Source of the DNA: Carposina sasakii
Taxonomy: Eukaryota; Arthropoda; Insecta; Lepidoptera; Carposinidae
Assembly (NCBI GenBank): GCA_014607495.2
Contig: CP053150.1
Span: forward strand, 13,226,495-13,290,494
Length of the DNA: 64,000 bases
Direction: 5' to 3'
This document shows, piece by piece, positions 43,125-54,600 of the stretch. Made by a program: the position numbers and the translations under genes. Within the stretch, counting starts at the first letter, position 1. The number at the start of each line of letters is the position of its first letter. The notes beneath the pieces were generated by a model. It had not been told where the DNA came from. It did not search any database and worked only from the letters and a program-made list of their open reading frames with translations.

Positions 43125-43740
43125 ATAGATAGATAGAATTTATTTGACAATTACATATACACGGAAAGCAACAACATAGAACAAGACAATGGAAATAGGG
43201 TAGTATTAGACACAATAGAAAAGAGTAGGCAAACAGGTAAGAACACATGTAGAAAAGAACAGTAACAGGAAGGACTGTGCACCCTATTTGGAGCCCCGCA
43301 GTCACGTCCCGAGTAAGTGCAACCGCCAAATAGGTCCCTTTTTAGCTGAATGCTGCTAGAACAAGGTAAGGCGTGCCTACCATGCAAGCAGCACTGATTT
43401 TCAAAAAGGACCTAATGGGAGCTGACATCACAGAATTTACAGAATATAATATATTTACACATAAATACAGACTATAATATATATAAGTGCATAAATATAT
43501 CTTATAATGTGCATAAATATACCTACATGTACGTATTAATAAATTAAAATAAGAGCATACAAATTATATAAAAATACATAATATATATACAATGTGATGC
43601 AAAGTAATAATAAACACTATAACTAAATAAATATAATATTACACGACACGGAGAGATCCAACGCATGGAGGGCGTTGCTAGTAGTCTTAGTGTGACAATA
43701 CTTTTGGCCCAGTAGTATGTATAATTAATGCCAACAAAAA
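43125..43740 (-). mobile_element. 3' end of a non-LTR retrotransposon with (TCTA)n tail, minus strand
   Basis: On the minus strand the sequence runs from a GCGTTGGATCTCTCCGTGTC segment through a long UTR (GTGCTGCTTGCATGGTAGGC, ATTTGGCGGTTGCACTTACT) to AAATAAATTCTATCTATCTA, a tetranucleotide tail at 43125-43142. A LINE 3' UTR with simple-repeat tail is the best reading. No reverse transcriptase frame is left. Confidence 0.55.
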
Positions 43741-43756
43741 ATATAAACTAAAAGAA

Positions 43757-44038
43757 ATAATAATAATAATAATAAGCCCGCAGGGCAGCTTGTGGCGAGC
43801 TGTTGGGAGCTACCTCCCAACCTCTGCCACGGACCTGAAGTACTCCCGGGGGAAGACCCTGTTCCTCATCTCCAGCGCTGGAGTGAGGTCTGACGAGGAA
43901 CAGTTCCCCCACCTCTGCCTTGCCTTCGCCGGCCGGGCAGAGTGGAGTCGCGAGAGCTATGACAGCTCGAGGGTGAACGTTTTTAAGGCACGGATTGGAG
44001 GGGGCAGGTCATTCCAACACTTAGAGGCAGTAAACCTA
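43757..44038 (-). repeat. GC-rich retrotransposon 3' fragment with (TTA)n tail
   Basis: Much richer in GC than its surroundings. On the minus strand it ends GCCCTGCGGGCTTATTATTA with six TTA units (43758-43775), as a LINE or SINE 3' tail would. An 84-codon frame on the plus strand (43790-44044) is probably a chance product of the GC content. Confidence 0.5.
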
Positions 44039-44041
44039 ACC

Positions 44042-44648
44042 TAAACTATTATACCACTTGCTGACAAAGCCAAGAATTTGGGGGTTATGTTCGATTGTAC
44101 ACTGTCGTGGTCAGCACAGATTAACAAAGTTAGTAAGGGAGTCCATTCCACTTTTCATTCTCTTAAACGCCTACAGAACTTTCTTCCTATTAAGACCAAA
44201 ATAACCCTCGCACAATCACTTATTCTTCCCCTTATTGATTATGCGGATGTTTGCTATCTTGACGCCAATGAGGAGCTGCTAAATAAACTCGAACGGCTCC
44301 AAAATCTAGGAATTCGATTTATATGTATCTCATCTTCGTAAAGAGTTAAAATGGCTCCCTATCCGCCTTCGCCGGAATGCTCACGTACTACTTTATAAGG
44401 TTCTGTACAGTGGCCCTTCTCCGGAGTATCTTGTTGAGAGATTTCAATATCTTTTCTCCAGACACAGACCTCTTAGGTCTATCACTGCGTCTATGTTGAA
44501 AACTCCTCAACACAACACCGGAGCATATGGTTACTCCTTCACAGTTAACGCGGTCAAGCTTTGGAATTCCTTACCCCACTCGGTGAGGGATTGTCGTACC
44601 ATCGGCATTTTTAAGAAGAGACTTAAGGAGCACTACTTGTCTCTCTGA
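44042..44648 (+). pseudogene. C-terminal part of a LINE reverse transcriptase, frameshifted
   Basis: The frame from about 44042 reads NLGVMFDCTLSWSAQINKVS and continues with LILPLIDYADVCYLD, the segment that follows the polymerase core in Jockey/CR1-like ORF2 proteins. Near 44335 the sense jumps to another frame (KWLPIRLRRNAHVLLYKVL, then AVKLWNSLPHSVRDC and a stop at 44646-44648). So there is one frameshift and the copy is 5'-truncated, lacking endonuclease and catalytic domains. The 3' UTR follows to about 44926: (TG)8, AATAAA at 44900, and an (AAAG)n tail. Confidence 0.8.
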
Positions 44649-44926
44649 AGTTAGTAGGTAGTAGGTTATTATGGAATATATATGAAAATTAGTATGTATA
44701 CATAGTATTTGTTTATTCTTTGTTATCTGTCTTTTTTTTTCTCCCTCTGTGCACATGTGTTTTATCTATTCTGTGATGTCTTTTTTAAATATTTTTGTTC
44801 GGGTTAGCTGGAAGAGATCTCTTATAGAGATAAGCTCGCCTTTGTACAATATTTATTTTAATTGTGTTATTTTTTATTTATGTGTGTGTGTGTGTGTGTA
44901 CAATAAAGAAAGAAAGAAAGAAAGAA
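44649..44926 (+). mobile_element. 3' UTR and tail of the plus-strand LINE copy
   Basis: Contains (TG)n at 44881-44897, the signal AATAAA and an AAAG repeat that ends the copy; it joins directly to the opposing LINE sequence. Confidence 0.7.
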
Positions 44927-45942
44927 CCCCTGAAGGCCACCGACTTGTGTCTAGGCGTAGTAAACACATGAGTGCAATTTCTTCTATAATAGCGAAAATA
45001 GTGGTCTTTCGCTCACCTGAGTTTGGTAAAGAGATACTCAGGTATCTTTCTGTCCAGGATTCCAAACAGAAGATTGGCAAGGTGAAGTTTCCTGCGAGCC
45101 TTCATCTTAAGCAAGCTAGAATTGTCCAAATATGGGGTCACATGGGTTCGAGGAGGGGTGTGAAAGCAGAAACGCGCACAAGCGTTTTGCACCCTCTGTA
45201 CCAACTTCTCGGTTCTAGCCAATAAGCATGGCCCATAGACGACATCACAATAATTCAGCTTGGATAAAACAAGAGACTCACACAGAGCAATACGGACTTC
45301 CTCACTTATGTATGGTCGAATTTTGTAGAGGGTTTTCAACCTATAAAAACAGTTTCTTACACACTCAGCAACGTGGCCCTCGAAGCGAAGTGTACTGTCC
45401 AGGATTAATCCCAGACTTCTGGACTCAACTACTCTTACAACATTGACTTCTCCTATCTCGATATTAATTGAGGTGTTTGAGAGCCCGGCCAGCCCTATTC
45501 TAGAAATTTTGACTTAGTGGGGTTGAGTACCAAGCTATTTCGTTCTGACCATTGAAGTACCCGTCTCAAGTCACTATTCACCTTCATTACAGAGTCTGAT
45601 ATATCGTGGAGATGGAATGAATGATACAATTGCACATCATCAGCATACTAATGGAACATGCAGTGTGATATGGCACTGGTAATGTCTGCAGTGTACAGGA
45701 TAAACAAAATAGGTCCAAGTATAGATCCCTGGGGGATCCCACGAGGGACCGGTTGGAGTGTAGATCTAAGTGTGCGACCATCAGGTAACCCAAGCTCCAC
45801 ACACTGCATCCTATGATGCAGATAGCTATCAAATCACCTCACTGAATTAGAGTCGAAGCCATAATATGACAGCTTAGAGAGGAGGAGGGGGATGCTTATG
45901 GAATCAAAAGCTCTGGAAAAATCTAGAAGGACCAGGATACTA
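44927..45942 (-). pseudogene. LINE reverse transcriptase remnant with stops and frameshift, minus strand
   Basis: On the minus strand, RT motif A (VLLDFSRAFDSI), motif B (RGIPQGSILGPILFILY) and motif C (YADDVQLYHSF) appear in order in one frame. TGA interrupts between A and B (after DSNSVR) and TAG stands immediately before YADD. A frameshift near 45500 leads to the thumb and C-terminal part (ESRSLGLILDSTLRFEGHVA, YKIRPYISEEVRIALCESLV, LNYCDVVYG), with another stop near 45011. It belongs to the Jockey/CR1-like group by sequence feel. Its 3' end is lost where the plus-strand LINE begins. Confidence 0.85.
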
Positions 45943-47183
45943 GACATTCCCTGATCCTGTGTCAGTGCTTCTCCAGTCTCTCTCTGACAGACAACGGTCT
46001 GACTGTCGGTTGTCTACTGTCTACCCTCTACAGTAGTTAATGTGTATAAGAAAATTGGTAGTTATTTGTAATAATTTCCGAGCCAGCTAGACTTCCACGG
46101 ATGTACAAACACTCACACACACGCACAGTACCACTAAATAGTTATTCCACATAACACTAAATGGATATGCATAAGAAAAACAAATATTTTAAATTAAATA
46201 ACGCGGATACAGTTGGGTCGACTTCGAATCCGAAACGTCAATCCTTTTACATCTCCTATGACATACGGAGGCATATTTTAATTATTTAACTTCTTTGAAA
46301 CTCAATCATAAGCATGTCTATGGTCATGAAGAGCTCGGCGCATACTAAATAAATATCGGACAAAGCTCCTATATTTAAAGATCAAAAACCGTGTTTGAGG
46401 AGGCTACTCTAAGAAAATAAAAATTCATTGTTATCAATATAATTTCAAAGAACCCATTAGGAAGATACCTATCATCATAAAATACCTATTCCAAAGTAAG
46501 GAAAATGAATTTTCGGTTCCTGCCTGCTTTCGTTTTGATTTTACGAGAGTCACAAAATGGTCATGAAATGAAAAAAAGTTTAAGGCTCCCGCGTAAAAAT
46601 AACATACGATGACGAATAACATGGAGAAATTGGCCTATACACACTGCGTCATTCAATTATATTGTTATTAAAAATATAAATATAATTCTGAGAAACAAAC
46701 AGATACGTGACATAAATAAGCGATATTTTAATCGGAAATAAGGAAAACTGAGATTACAATGTTAGTTGATAAACAGTAAATTAGTCATTAAATTCTCTTA
46801 AACAATTTTTAAACATGTTTTTAGCTTCACTCGTTGTTTGACAGATATTCCATAAATGCCATAAATCGTGTGGTCAATAAAATGTCGAGTTTCTGTTTTT
46901 AAATTTTTTGAATGTCATTTTGTAGTAGTAGGACCGCAAAAGTTTATAATAACATCAATGACTGTTTGAAATAAAAGAAATATCTTCAGTATTTTCCTTT
47001 AATACGCGACTGGATTAAACGTAATGGCGACCCAATGGTAACAGTAATTATTACAAAAAAATAGGCAGTCAGTGCAAATTATATTCCCTCCTCGGCAAAC
47101 TTATAGCGCTATCTATGCGAGCCGGCAAGTACTAACATTACATAGGTATCGATAATATGGTGAATACATTATTATATTGGATA
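45943..47183. other. Non-coding DNA
   Basis: The first ~80 bp may be more LINE remnant. No other supported feature; the segment around 46200-46260 is somewhat GC-richer without coding sense. Confidence 0.4.
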
Positions 47184-48159
47184 TGCTCCGGCCACATTGT
47201 CGCGATAACGCTAATCTTGGCGTTGTCGCGACAATGTCTGGCAAAAGAGTATGTCATGTCGCGAATCATCATCGCGAAGCAAAATGTACTTCGCGCCAAT
47301 GTCGATAAATTGCCGTACATCAAAGGGTTTTATCGCAACAAAGTTCGTGTAGGTGGCCACACTTTACGCGCTTGAGTAGAGATGGGTCGGATTAGGTAAA
47401 AATCGTACCTGTTCTACCTAATACTAATAATTAAAAATACCTGTTCCTAATATTTATGCAGTATGGCCTTTCCATTACTAGAAATCCATTACGTATTAGA
47501 TAAATACGTAGAATATTTATTCACTGAATATTTAGTATCGGTTTTCGGTGACTGATCCATTACCTAATAAATAACATACGTAGAAAGAATAGTTGTGAAA
47601 ATAAAAAATATCGTGATAATAGATGCGCTTTTTATATTAGGTAAAATTTTTAATATTTCGTTAAATTGTTTTTAGTTTGTGTCACATATTTTGTTTAAAT
47701 AAAGTATTTTATTTTGTAAAAAAAAAGGAAAAATGTCGGGCTGAACCCGGATTCGAACCAGGAATATTTGATTTCGAGTTCGTCCGATTTGCCATCTGAT
47801 CTATTATAAATTTGTTAGAGGTGGCGAAATTTACCTTCGTATTCTAATGATATAGTATGTATTTTTGCTAAGTAATAAAATTGAAACTTATAGTCTAAGC
47901 CTTACGGTTGATTTCTCTTAATGAGATGATATTTTATGCGATACCTAATACTCGATACGTTGTATTAGGTTCCGACTAGTATTGAAAAATATCTAATCCA
48001 CATACCTATTCCAATATTTATGCCTCACCTACGGTTCGAGGTTGTCGCGACAACGCGAAGTTTTTATAATGTGGCCAAGCGCTTCGTCGTAAAGTCGGAC
48101 ACGAAGTTTTGTCGCGACAACGCAACACGAATCTTTTTCGCGACAATGTGGCCGGAGCA
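47184..48159. mobile_element. TIR element rich in TTGTCGCGACAA words
   Basis: Left end TGCTCCGGCCACATTGTCGC and right end GCGACAATGTGGCCGGAGCA are inverted repeats. The palindromic word TCGCGA or its extended form recurs at least six times, all within ~140 bp of one end or the other (47184-47290 and 48040-48150). The centre (about 47385-48025) is unlike the ends and may be another insertion; it holds a tRNA-like B box (GGTTCGAATCCGG) on the minus strand at about 47745. No transposase and no certain TSD. Confidence 0.65.
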
Positions 48160-49123
48160 TTAGAGTACGATTCGCAATGCTAGTGCCGGCCAAATCGCCA
48201 CAGATGGCGCTACTTACAGCAATGACGTTGTATACAATCAATAAATAATACACACAGTGTATAGACACAGCTAACCCAAGCATATCCAATGAGGTTGACA
48301 AAGAGGCAAATTAAACACCAATCATCAGTTAGCATGAGTATTAAACTATCTGTTGATAACATCACCTTTGTAAATTATATTTCAATTGGCTTCCAGAAAT
48401 AAGTGTTATCCATAAAGAATCATAATTAATAGATAGATATTTCATTATATCTATGCATGGAGAAGAAATTCTTCATGTATCTATCTAAGGTCTAAAGTCT
48501 AGTCTACCTGATAGTATTTTTATTCTATCTCTTATTTGTCTTTAATACTATAACGGAATTTGCAGATAGAGTCACGGGCTAATATTCCAAAATATACAAT
48601 AAAATATAGCTTTTTCTTCCACTTGAGTATAACTTAATTAAGGTAGATATGTTTAACCTGGACCCAAAGATTCATAACAATTTGACATCATAATTTGAAA
48701 GCATCTTTCAACGACCTTATTACAAGACGAAGGGTACTATGGTAGCGTGGTAGGTGCCACTGTATCACCGAAAGGTAGGTCGGCGCTTGGCCTATATTCC
48801 CACCTACTCCAACTTGCAGTAAATGCTGCGTGCTATCTCTGTTCCACGTGACGTCACAACGCAACCCCACGCCAGGGTTGTGTGCGTGCGTTCACGTAGC
48901 TGTTTTTCACGATATTATTTTAATGCTGCTAATGAAGTCCGTATAACGTTGGGTTAAGGTGCGAATTTACATCATATAGATGCACAGGTTTTGGTAGATT
49001 GTATGTACATACTGTGCGTTCATTCCGCTTATTATTGCAATGGCAATAGTTTTTGTGTAAATAGGTCGGGGGTTGAATTTACAGGTCATTAGTTTTCGAT
49101 TTAATATATCGATGAAGCGTTAT
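48160..49123. other. Non-coding DNA
   Basis: AGCATATCCAAT at 48279-48290 is the inverse of ATTGGATATGCT just left of the preceding TIR element, so that element's boundary may be wider than called. Nothing else recognised. Confidence 0.4.
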
Positions 49124-49126
49124 TTA

Positions 49127-49345
49127 AGGCTCGAGCAGACCGGATGCGTTTGCGTGCACGTAAGCGTAGACGTGCACGTACCGCTGAGTTGTAAAGTATG
49201 GAACTGTATAGGCACGGGCAGACCGCATGCGTATGCGTAGACGTAAGCATAGACGTCAAGCGGTGACATTTCCATACTTTAAACTCAGAGGTACGTTTAC
49301 GTCTACGCTTACGTGCACGCATACGCATCCGGTGTGCTCGAGCCT
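49127..49345. mobile_element. PIF/Harbinger-like MITE, copy 3 of 3
   Basis: Ends AGGCTCGAGCAGACCGG and CCGGTGTGCTCGAGCCT, flanked by TTA at 49124-49126 and 49346-49348. 219 bp, closest in layout to the copy at 3442-3655. Confidence 0.87.
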
Positions 49346-49348
49346 TTA

Positions 49349-51404
49349 AGGTTTAAGTATTGGATTTTGGCGTCGAGGTGAACCATTGTTTAATAGACTT
49401 AATCGGCATGCATCATGAATGCATATTTCTATCTTATTCATTAGTTAGTGTATATTTTTGGCTCCGTGATCTATGGTGTAGGTACACAGCTTAGGTATAA
49501 TGTTTGCAAGAAATAAAATATTTTCATATTTGTAAAAACCAATAAAACATATTTGCAATTTACGTAACCATCAGATCTTACCTATGGACCTTACTATATT
49601 ATTATACCTTTATTTACAGAAACTTATTAATAATTTTATAAGAAACTTATATCACTTATTTGAAGTTGCGCTATAAAAATATCGTTGTATAATTTGATAA
49701 AACCGTACCCTACTTGCATTGATTATAAATTGCCTTTTAGATGACAAAGATGAAACCTAATTTCTCCAGATTAACTGTACCTTCATCTCCGGAATAGCCA
49801 TATTTGATTCAATTGTGCCAATTTCAAAAATTGATTCGTCGCGCCGCAAAAATTTATTTAATAATCCTGGCTTTAAACCAGGTTTCTATTAAAATGCCGG
49901 AATAGATGGTGTTCTAAATTACTCAGAATTATGATTGAGACAATTTTCACGTAAATAAGTAGGTAGGGGAGAGTGGGTAACAGTGGATCACGGGGTACAG
50001 TGGATAATCCACTGTAACTCAGAATGTGTTATGTTTATACACACACTGAAACGTGTTTCTTGCCGCCAATCTATTTCCCCTTCCAACATATTAGTCGTTT
50101 ACACAGTGTCAAACCGGAAAATCTCGCTGTCAGACTCCTCTCATCAAAATGAAACGAAAGTATTTTTCAGGCGGTTTGACAATTTGTTTTATATCTTAGT
50201 AAATAAGAAATCCAAAATTTTTATTTTTCTAATACGCTTGTAACATTCTAAATACTATGTAAACTATGTTAATTTGTCTGTATGATAGATAGTTTATTTT
50301 ATATATTACATTATTATTTCAGAAACGCGATTGAGTCACAGTGAATTATTTCGTATTGGGTCACAGTGGACTACTGATCCTGTAGGACTCGTAGAACTAA
50401 AATTAATTAGCCGTTTCGTTATTTTTATTGCATATTTTTATCTCCAAAACAACACAGCATTTTTTCCTTCATCCAAAGAAATTAAAAATATCGCTCTTAT
50501 AGATATTAAATTCACTTATTTTCTCGATGATTAATACCCGTATTATACCCGAGAGGGTATTAAGGGTGTACAATTAATTATATATTTGAGTTTTCCTTAA
50601 TCGACATACCGAATATAAACGAGCAGTGCCCGGCCCTAGATCACCGCCTTCATTTATTCCCAAATCCATATAAACTTCCATTATTGGCATGAGATATTGC
50701 AGCTCGTGAAATTGTATTATGTGAATTGAATTAATCTTCGTACTTATTTCTATTTATTGAGTCTTGGCAGAGTTATTTAATTGTTTCGCACTTGTGACCG
50801 TCAGGCTAAAATTTTCCACTGGACGGGGATAGATAAACATAAAACTTTGAGAAAATCGCACAATTTAGTACCTATAGCATAGTTAAAGCATATTTCTGTA
50901 TAAAAATCCCAAACTTACTCTATTGCAAAAGAAGATAAGTCTCTAAATTAACTGAACTAAGTTCTTTGATTAATGAATTTAAATCGGCTTTTATTGTCTT
51001 TTAAGGTTGACCATATCTATAATTTAGCTATAGGTACTGTTGGTTGATCAACTCTGCAACATAAACCTAGGAAAATCAGTGGCCATGATGAGGGTTTTAC
51101 GAACTAATTAAAATGTTCCCGTTTGTCGCTTTTTCCACAGAACAAGTTAATTGAGCTCCCGCACTAGTTGTTAAAACAACACAACTGAACTTTTTATAAT
51201 TAAATTTTTATGTCTAAAAGTTCCGTGTTCACCGAGCTGCACCGACTGTGGTGCAAAGTGAGGAAATAAACCGTACTAAGTAGATACTAGCATTTTTACT
51301 ATCCCAGCATTTTCGAAAGCGATAATTTTAAAATTTTGTTTTAAAATTATCATGTAAGGCCTAATTAAACGAACTAAACAATTTTTGTCCTAAAAAAAAC
51401 AAAA
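49349..51404. other. Mostly AT-rich DNA
   Basis: GGGGAGAGTGGGTAACAGTG at 49967-49986 resembles the start of GGGGAGAGTGGGG-type transposon ends known from many animals, and GTCACAGTGGA words recur near 50335-50370. No end pair or gene was found. Confidence 0.4.
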
Positions 51405-51781
51405 AAAGTCGGAAAATTTTGGAATTTTCCTGCGAAAATTTTCTGTTGTTTTCGACTCGAATAATGGTCTGGGGGCAAATTCTTGAAAAGTCTCGAGTTG
51501 GAACGAAGCCGAAACAGAACCGTTATAGACGCTCATAACAAAGCAATAATGACTTTATGGTGACGTAATTAGACACATTTCAGCACAAGACAGATATTTG
51601 TTTTTATTCTGACATACTCGCGACCGATGCGCGCTAAAATATACCTTATAAGTATATATTGCTTCGCACCGCGTTTCTTTAACGGTTCGTTAGTGGTTGC
51701 GTTTGGGCTCAAAAATTTTCAAGAATTGCGCCCCTGAAGTCAACTTATCAATATTTGCCTGGCTGTCACAAACATCCTATA
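51405..51781. mobile_element. Terminal fragment of the DD41D mariner family, split by a MITE
   Basis: 51405-51470 matches 33752-33800 (GGAATTTTCCTG, AATAATGGTCTG). After the MITE insertion, 51735-51781 continues with TCAATATTTGCCTGGCTGTC and ends in a decayed TIR. Comparison with the uninterrupted 33750-33858 shows the insertion point directly after GGTCTG. Confidence 0.8.
51471..51734. mobile_element. MITE with GGGCAATTCTTGA ends, copy 2 of 3, reverse orientation
   Basis: Begins GGGGGCAAATTCTTGAAAAG and ends AAGAATTGCGCCCC. The interior is the reverse of copies 1 and 3. It interrupts mariner remnant sequence; only TG is shared at both sides as a possible duplication. Confidence 0.8.
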
Positions 51782-52740
51782 TAAACATATTGATTTGTTT
51801 TGTTGATAATGTATTACACTTACCTAATATTTATCATCGAAGTAGACATAGCAAATAACAAAAATATATAGATAACTCCGGAGCAGATTACTCGAGGATC
51901 CGCAAAAAGTAATATAAAAGCAAATCATTGTTTATTTCTATAACTAAAGCTTTCTTTCAGGAATTTCCCGTCCTTTTCTTACGCTTGTAATCCGGTGATT
52001 ACTCACTTTGTGTTTGTGAATTAGGCAGCCTTTTTTTATTTCGGCTCAATTGGTTATACTGAATAAGGTCTTAAAGATATTTTAAAGGTTCAATTTAATT
52101 AATTAAATTAAATTGTAAAGGTGATACCACAGTCACGTTTAGCACAGTGTAGACAGATTAAAGAATAAAGAAAGTTCCTTAGTGGACTCTTACGGCATGC
52201 ACGGATGGAGATGCAGCTGATATATTCCAGTGAAGCCCCGCATCAGCACAGGCTTTCCAACCACAAGCGAAAAGCACTGCGTACGAGTGTTTATGCACAC
52301 TGACATAAATAGGAAGCTGAGCTTAGGTTGCGCGGACCTAACTAATAGAGATTAAGCTTCCAAAGTAATTTAAAAACATATTCACAAGAAGGATAAACTC
52401 TACCATAACATAGAGGAATAAGATTTCATAGAGTGCTAATGTCATATTAACTGTTTCGATGCACCATTAGACTTTTCGGTGCCTCACAATTCCAGTCCTT
52501 GACACTTAGATTCTATTTGTGTAATGTATAGTAATGTACTACATTACTAATGTATTGTAACGTATAGTAATTCAATCTATGTCTACATCTTATTCCTCTA
52601 TGACCATAATAAATGCTACGAAGACAAGCATCGTTAATATCTGAGATACAATTAACCCTAATTAAGGCCCCATTCTATTCTAGGGTTAGACGTGTAACGA
52701 GCGCATTTTCTTTATTTATCGCAAGAGGTTTAGCTCGACC
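51782..52740. other. Non-coding DNA
   Basis: 52180-52265 is GC-richer (GATGCAGCTGATATATTCCA; GCATCAGCACAGGCTTTCCA) and weakly like 15240-15300. No gene. Confidence 0.4.
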
Positions 52741-52809
52741 GTTAAGGGTGGGAATAAGTACTATGTAGGTTCTATTCGGTGAAAAAGTAGTACAGATTGT
52801 CATATTTAT

Positions 52810-52889
52810 AAGGTTTTATAGCGTGCCAAAGAAATGTACATACAAACATACACTCGAAAAATATAATCCTTCTGGCGTAGTCGGGTGAT
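52810..52889 (-). mobile_element. 5' end fragment of a Helitron-like element (ACCCGACTGC type)
   Basis: GGCGTAGTCGGGT at 52875-52887, preceded by ATACAAACATACACTCG, mirrors the 5' end of the tandem Helitron units (ACATACATACACTCC..CTTTGGCAGTCGGGT). The extent to the left is unclear. Confidence 0.5.
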
Positions 52890-52952
52890 AATATAAAAAC
52901 TTCACTGTCAAATAAAAGATTGTGGGTTGTTTGTATTTGTAACATCATATTA

Positions 52953-53230
52953 GGGGGGCAATTCTTGAAAATGTTTGAGCCGAAACAACCACTAACGAAC
53001 AGTTAACGAAACGCGGTGCGAAGCAATACGTATATACTTACCGCTTGAGTAATAAGGTATATCGTAGCACGCATCGGTCGCGAGTATGACAGAATAAAAA
53101 CTAATATCTGTCTCGTGCTGAAATGTGTCTTATTACGTCACCGTAAAGTAATTATTGCTTTGTTCTGAGCGTCTACAACGGTTCCGTTTCGGCTTCGTTC
53201 CAACTCGAGACTTTTCGAGAATTGGCACCC
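52953..53230. mobile_element. MITE with GGGCAATTCTTGA ends, copy 3 of 3
   Basis: GGGGGGCAATTCTTGAAAAT at the left and TTTTCGAGAATTGGCACCC at the right; same interior landmarks as the copy at 36072-36355 and same orientation. 278 bp. Confidence 0.82.
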
Positions 53231-53831
53231 AGTACTAATAAAGTATATCGCACGTAAATTAGAAAGTTATATTGCCTCACAAATACCACTCTGGAAACGA
53301 AGAAACAACACTTAATACTAACAGAAACTCGGAGTGCGAAACATAAACCATTATTAGCGTAATTTCATGTTCATTCTAGATTAATGCATTCCAAAATAAC
53401 ACTTAACTGTAGGTGATAAGGGTTGTTGTTTTACAAATACAGTCGACGGCTGCTTGGTCTCTCGCTTCATTGTTTGCTTTCAGAATTTCGTTGCGACATT
53501 TACTAATATTTATTCAGATCTGCCAATGTTTTTGTTGCGCAAACTGGTATTTGTTACAGACTCGATTCCTCTTGAAATTATAATTACAAGTAAATGCTTA
53601 AATGGAATTTGCATATTTTTCATTTTATGTACTCGAGAGTTAGAAAAATAAAACAGTGCGGTTGGGAATCATCCGCGAGCAAATGATAAAACCTACAAAG
53701 AGAGAGGTGGTCATCGTGAAAAATCAGCATTATTTTAGTTATGATTGTCAAAGAATAAAAGAGAGATAAAGTGACTGTGGTGAGTCAGACATAGCTTATA
53801 TTTAGTGAAGCTAAAAAGTCACTGACCTAAC
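53231..53831. other. Possible upstream and 5' UTR region of a host gene
   Basis: No bounded repeat is seen. If the exon at 53832 is real, ACAGTGCGGTTGG near 53653 could be an initiator-like start and 53670-53831 the 5' UTR; no TATA box is obvious at the right distance. Confidence 0.25.
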
Positions 53832-53933
53832 ATGGGCCCAGCCTCAGCTGCTCCTCCATCCATAGCCGGACCAGTAGTCAATTTCATTCTCAAAACTATC
53901 ACTTCAAACAATATCACTATAAACAATACTGTT
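53832..53933 (+). CDS. Candidate first coding exon of an unidentified host gene
   Basis: ATG at 53832 opens 34 codons starting MGPASAAPPSIAGPVVNF and ending at GTT, followed immediately by GTAAGTATG, a strong splice donor. The start context is good (A at -3, as in CTAACATGG, with G at +4). Codon use is less AT-rich than the flanks, and the segment is not repeated elsewhere in the window. The peptide has two N-glycosylation sequons (NIT, NNT) and no clear signal peptide. No downstream exon was found in the window, so the next exon may lie beyond 64000 or be small. I do not recognise the protein; chance occurrence remains possible. Confidence 0.35.
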
Positions 53934-53939
53934 GTAAGT

Positions 53940-54464
53940 ATGTTAAAAAATCATATTTATATGTAAAAAAACTAGGTTATCGTTTATCAAAGACTGATGC
54001 CGCTGATAAATGCACAGTAAACAAGATGCATAATGATTATATTGATCCAAGTCTGTAAGAGATAGAACGGAGATCGAAACTGATTTCTTAATGCAGTACG
54101 TTGATAGACAACTACGCACTACGTCGAGCAAACATACATACGTAATATGATGGTCATCATAATATATAAGTAGGTAATATAGCTGACATAATACGAGTAT
54201 TATGTAGGTATATGGAAATGCCCACTCATCAGATTTTGGCTTAGAATGAGACGAGATAAATGTACTCTACGACAGCTGTAGAATACAAGCTTTTTTACGT
54301 ACCGAACGTTTATGGTTTGTGAAAACAACGACTGGTTTGTGTTTTTTATTGTTCTTATTAGATGATTACATTTGAGATCTGCAAAAATATAAAAAAAATT
54401 GGAATGTTTGTTTAGACAATACAACACACATACCAATATATATTATGTTGTTTACCTATTACTA
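53940..54464. other. AT-rich DNA, possibly intron
   Basis: Nothing recognised. Confidence 0.35.
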
Positions 54465-54600
54465 ACCGAACTTGTACATCTCAACTATAGCCTCAAAATT
54501 TGGTCAGAAGTGGCACCACGTGGTTCCGGTTCTATCGGCCCTTGGTGCTCTGCCTACCCTGTAAGGGATACAGACGTGATTGTGTGTATGTATATTTACC
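54465..54600 (+). repeat. Interspersed repeat 3' segment ending in a GTATGTAT-type tail
   Basis: CACGTGGTTCCGGTTCTATC, GGCCCTTGGTGCTCTGCCTA and CCCTGTAAGGGATACAGACG lead into TGATTGTGTGTATGTATAT, a layout I associate with a widespread lepidopteran repeat. Only one copy is in the window, so the limits are uncertain. Confidence 0.4.

Noticed and set aside
43790..44044. 84-codon frame in GC-rich DNA
   Set aside because: The segment reads better as a minus-strand retrotransposon 3' end with a (TTA)n tail; the protein resembles nothing I know.
47740..47820. tRNA gene on the minus strand
   Set aside because: A good B box (GGTTCGAATCCGG) but no acceptor pairing and a poor A box; more likely SINE-derived.
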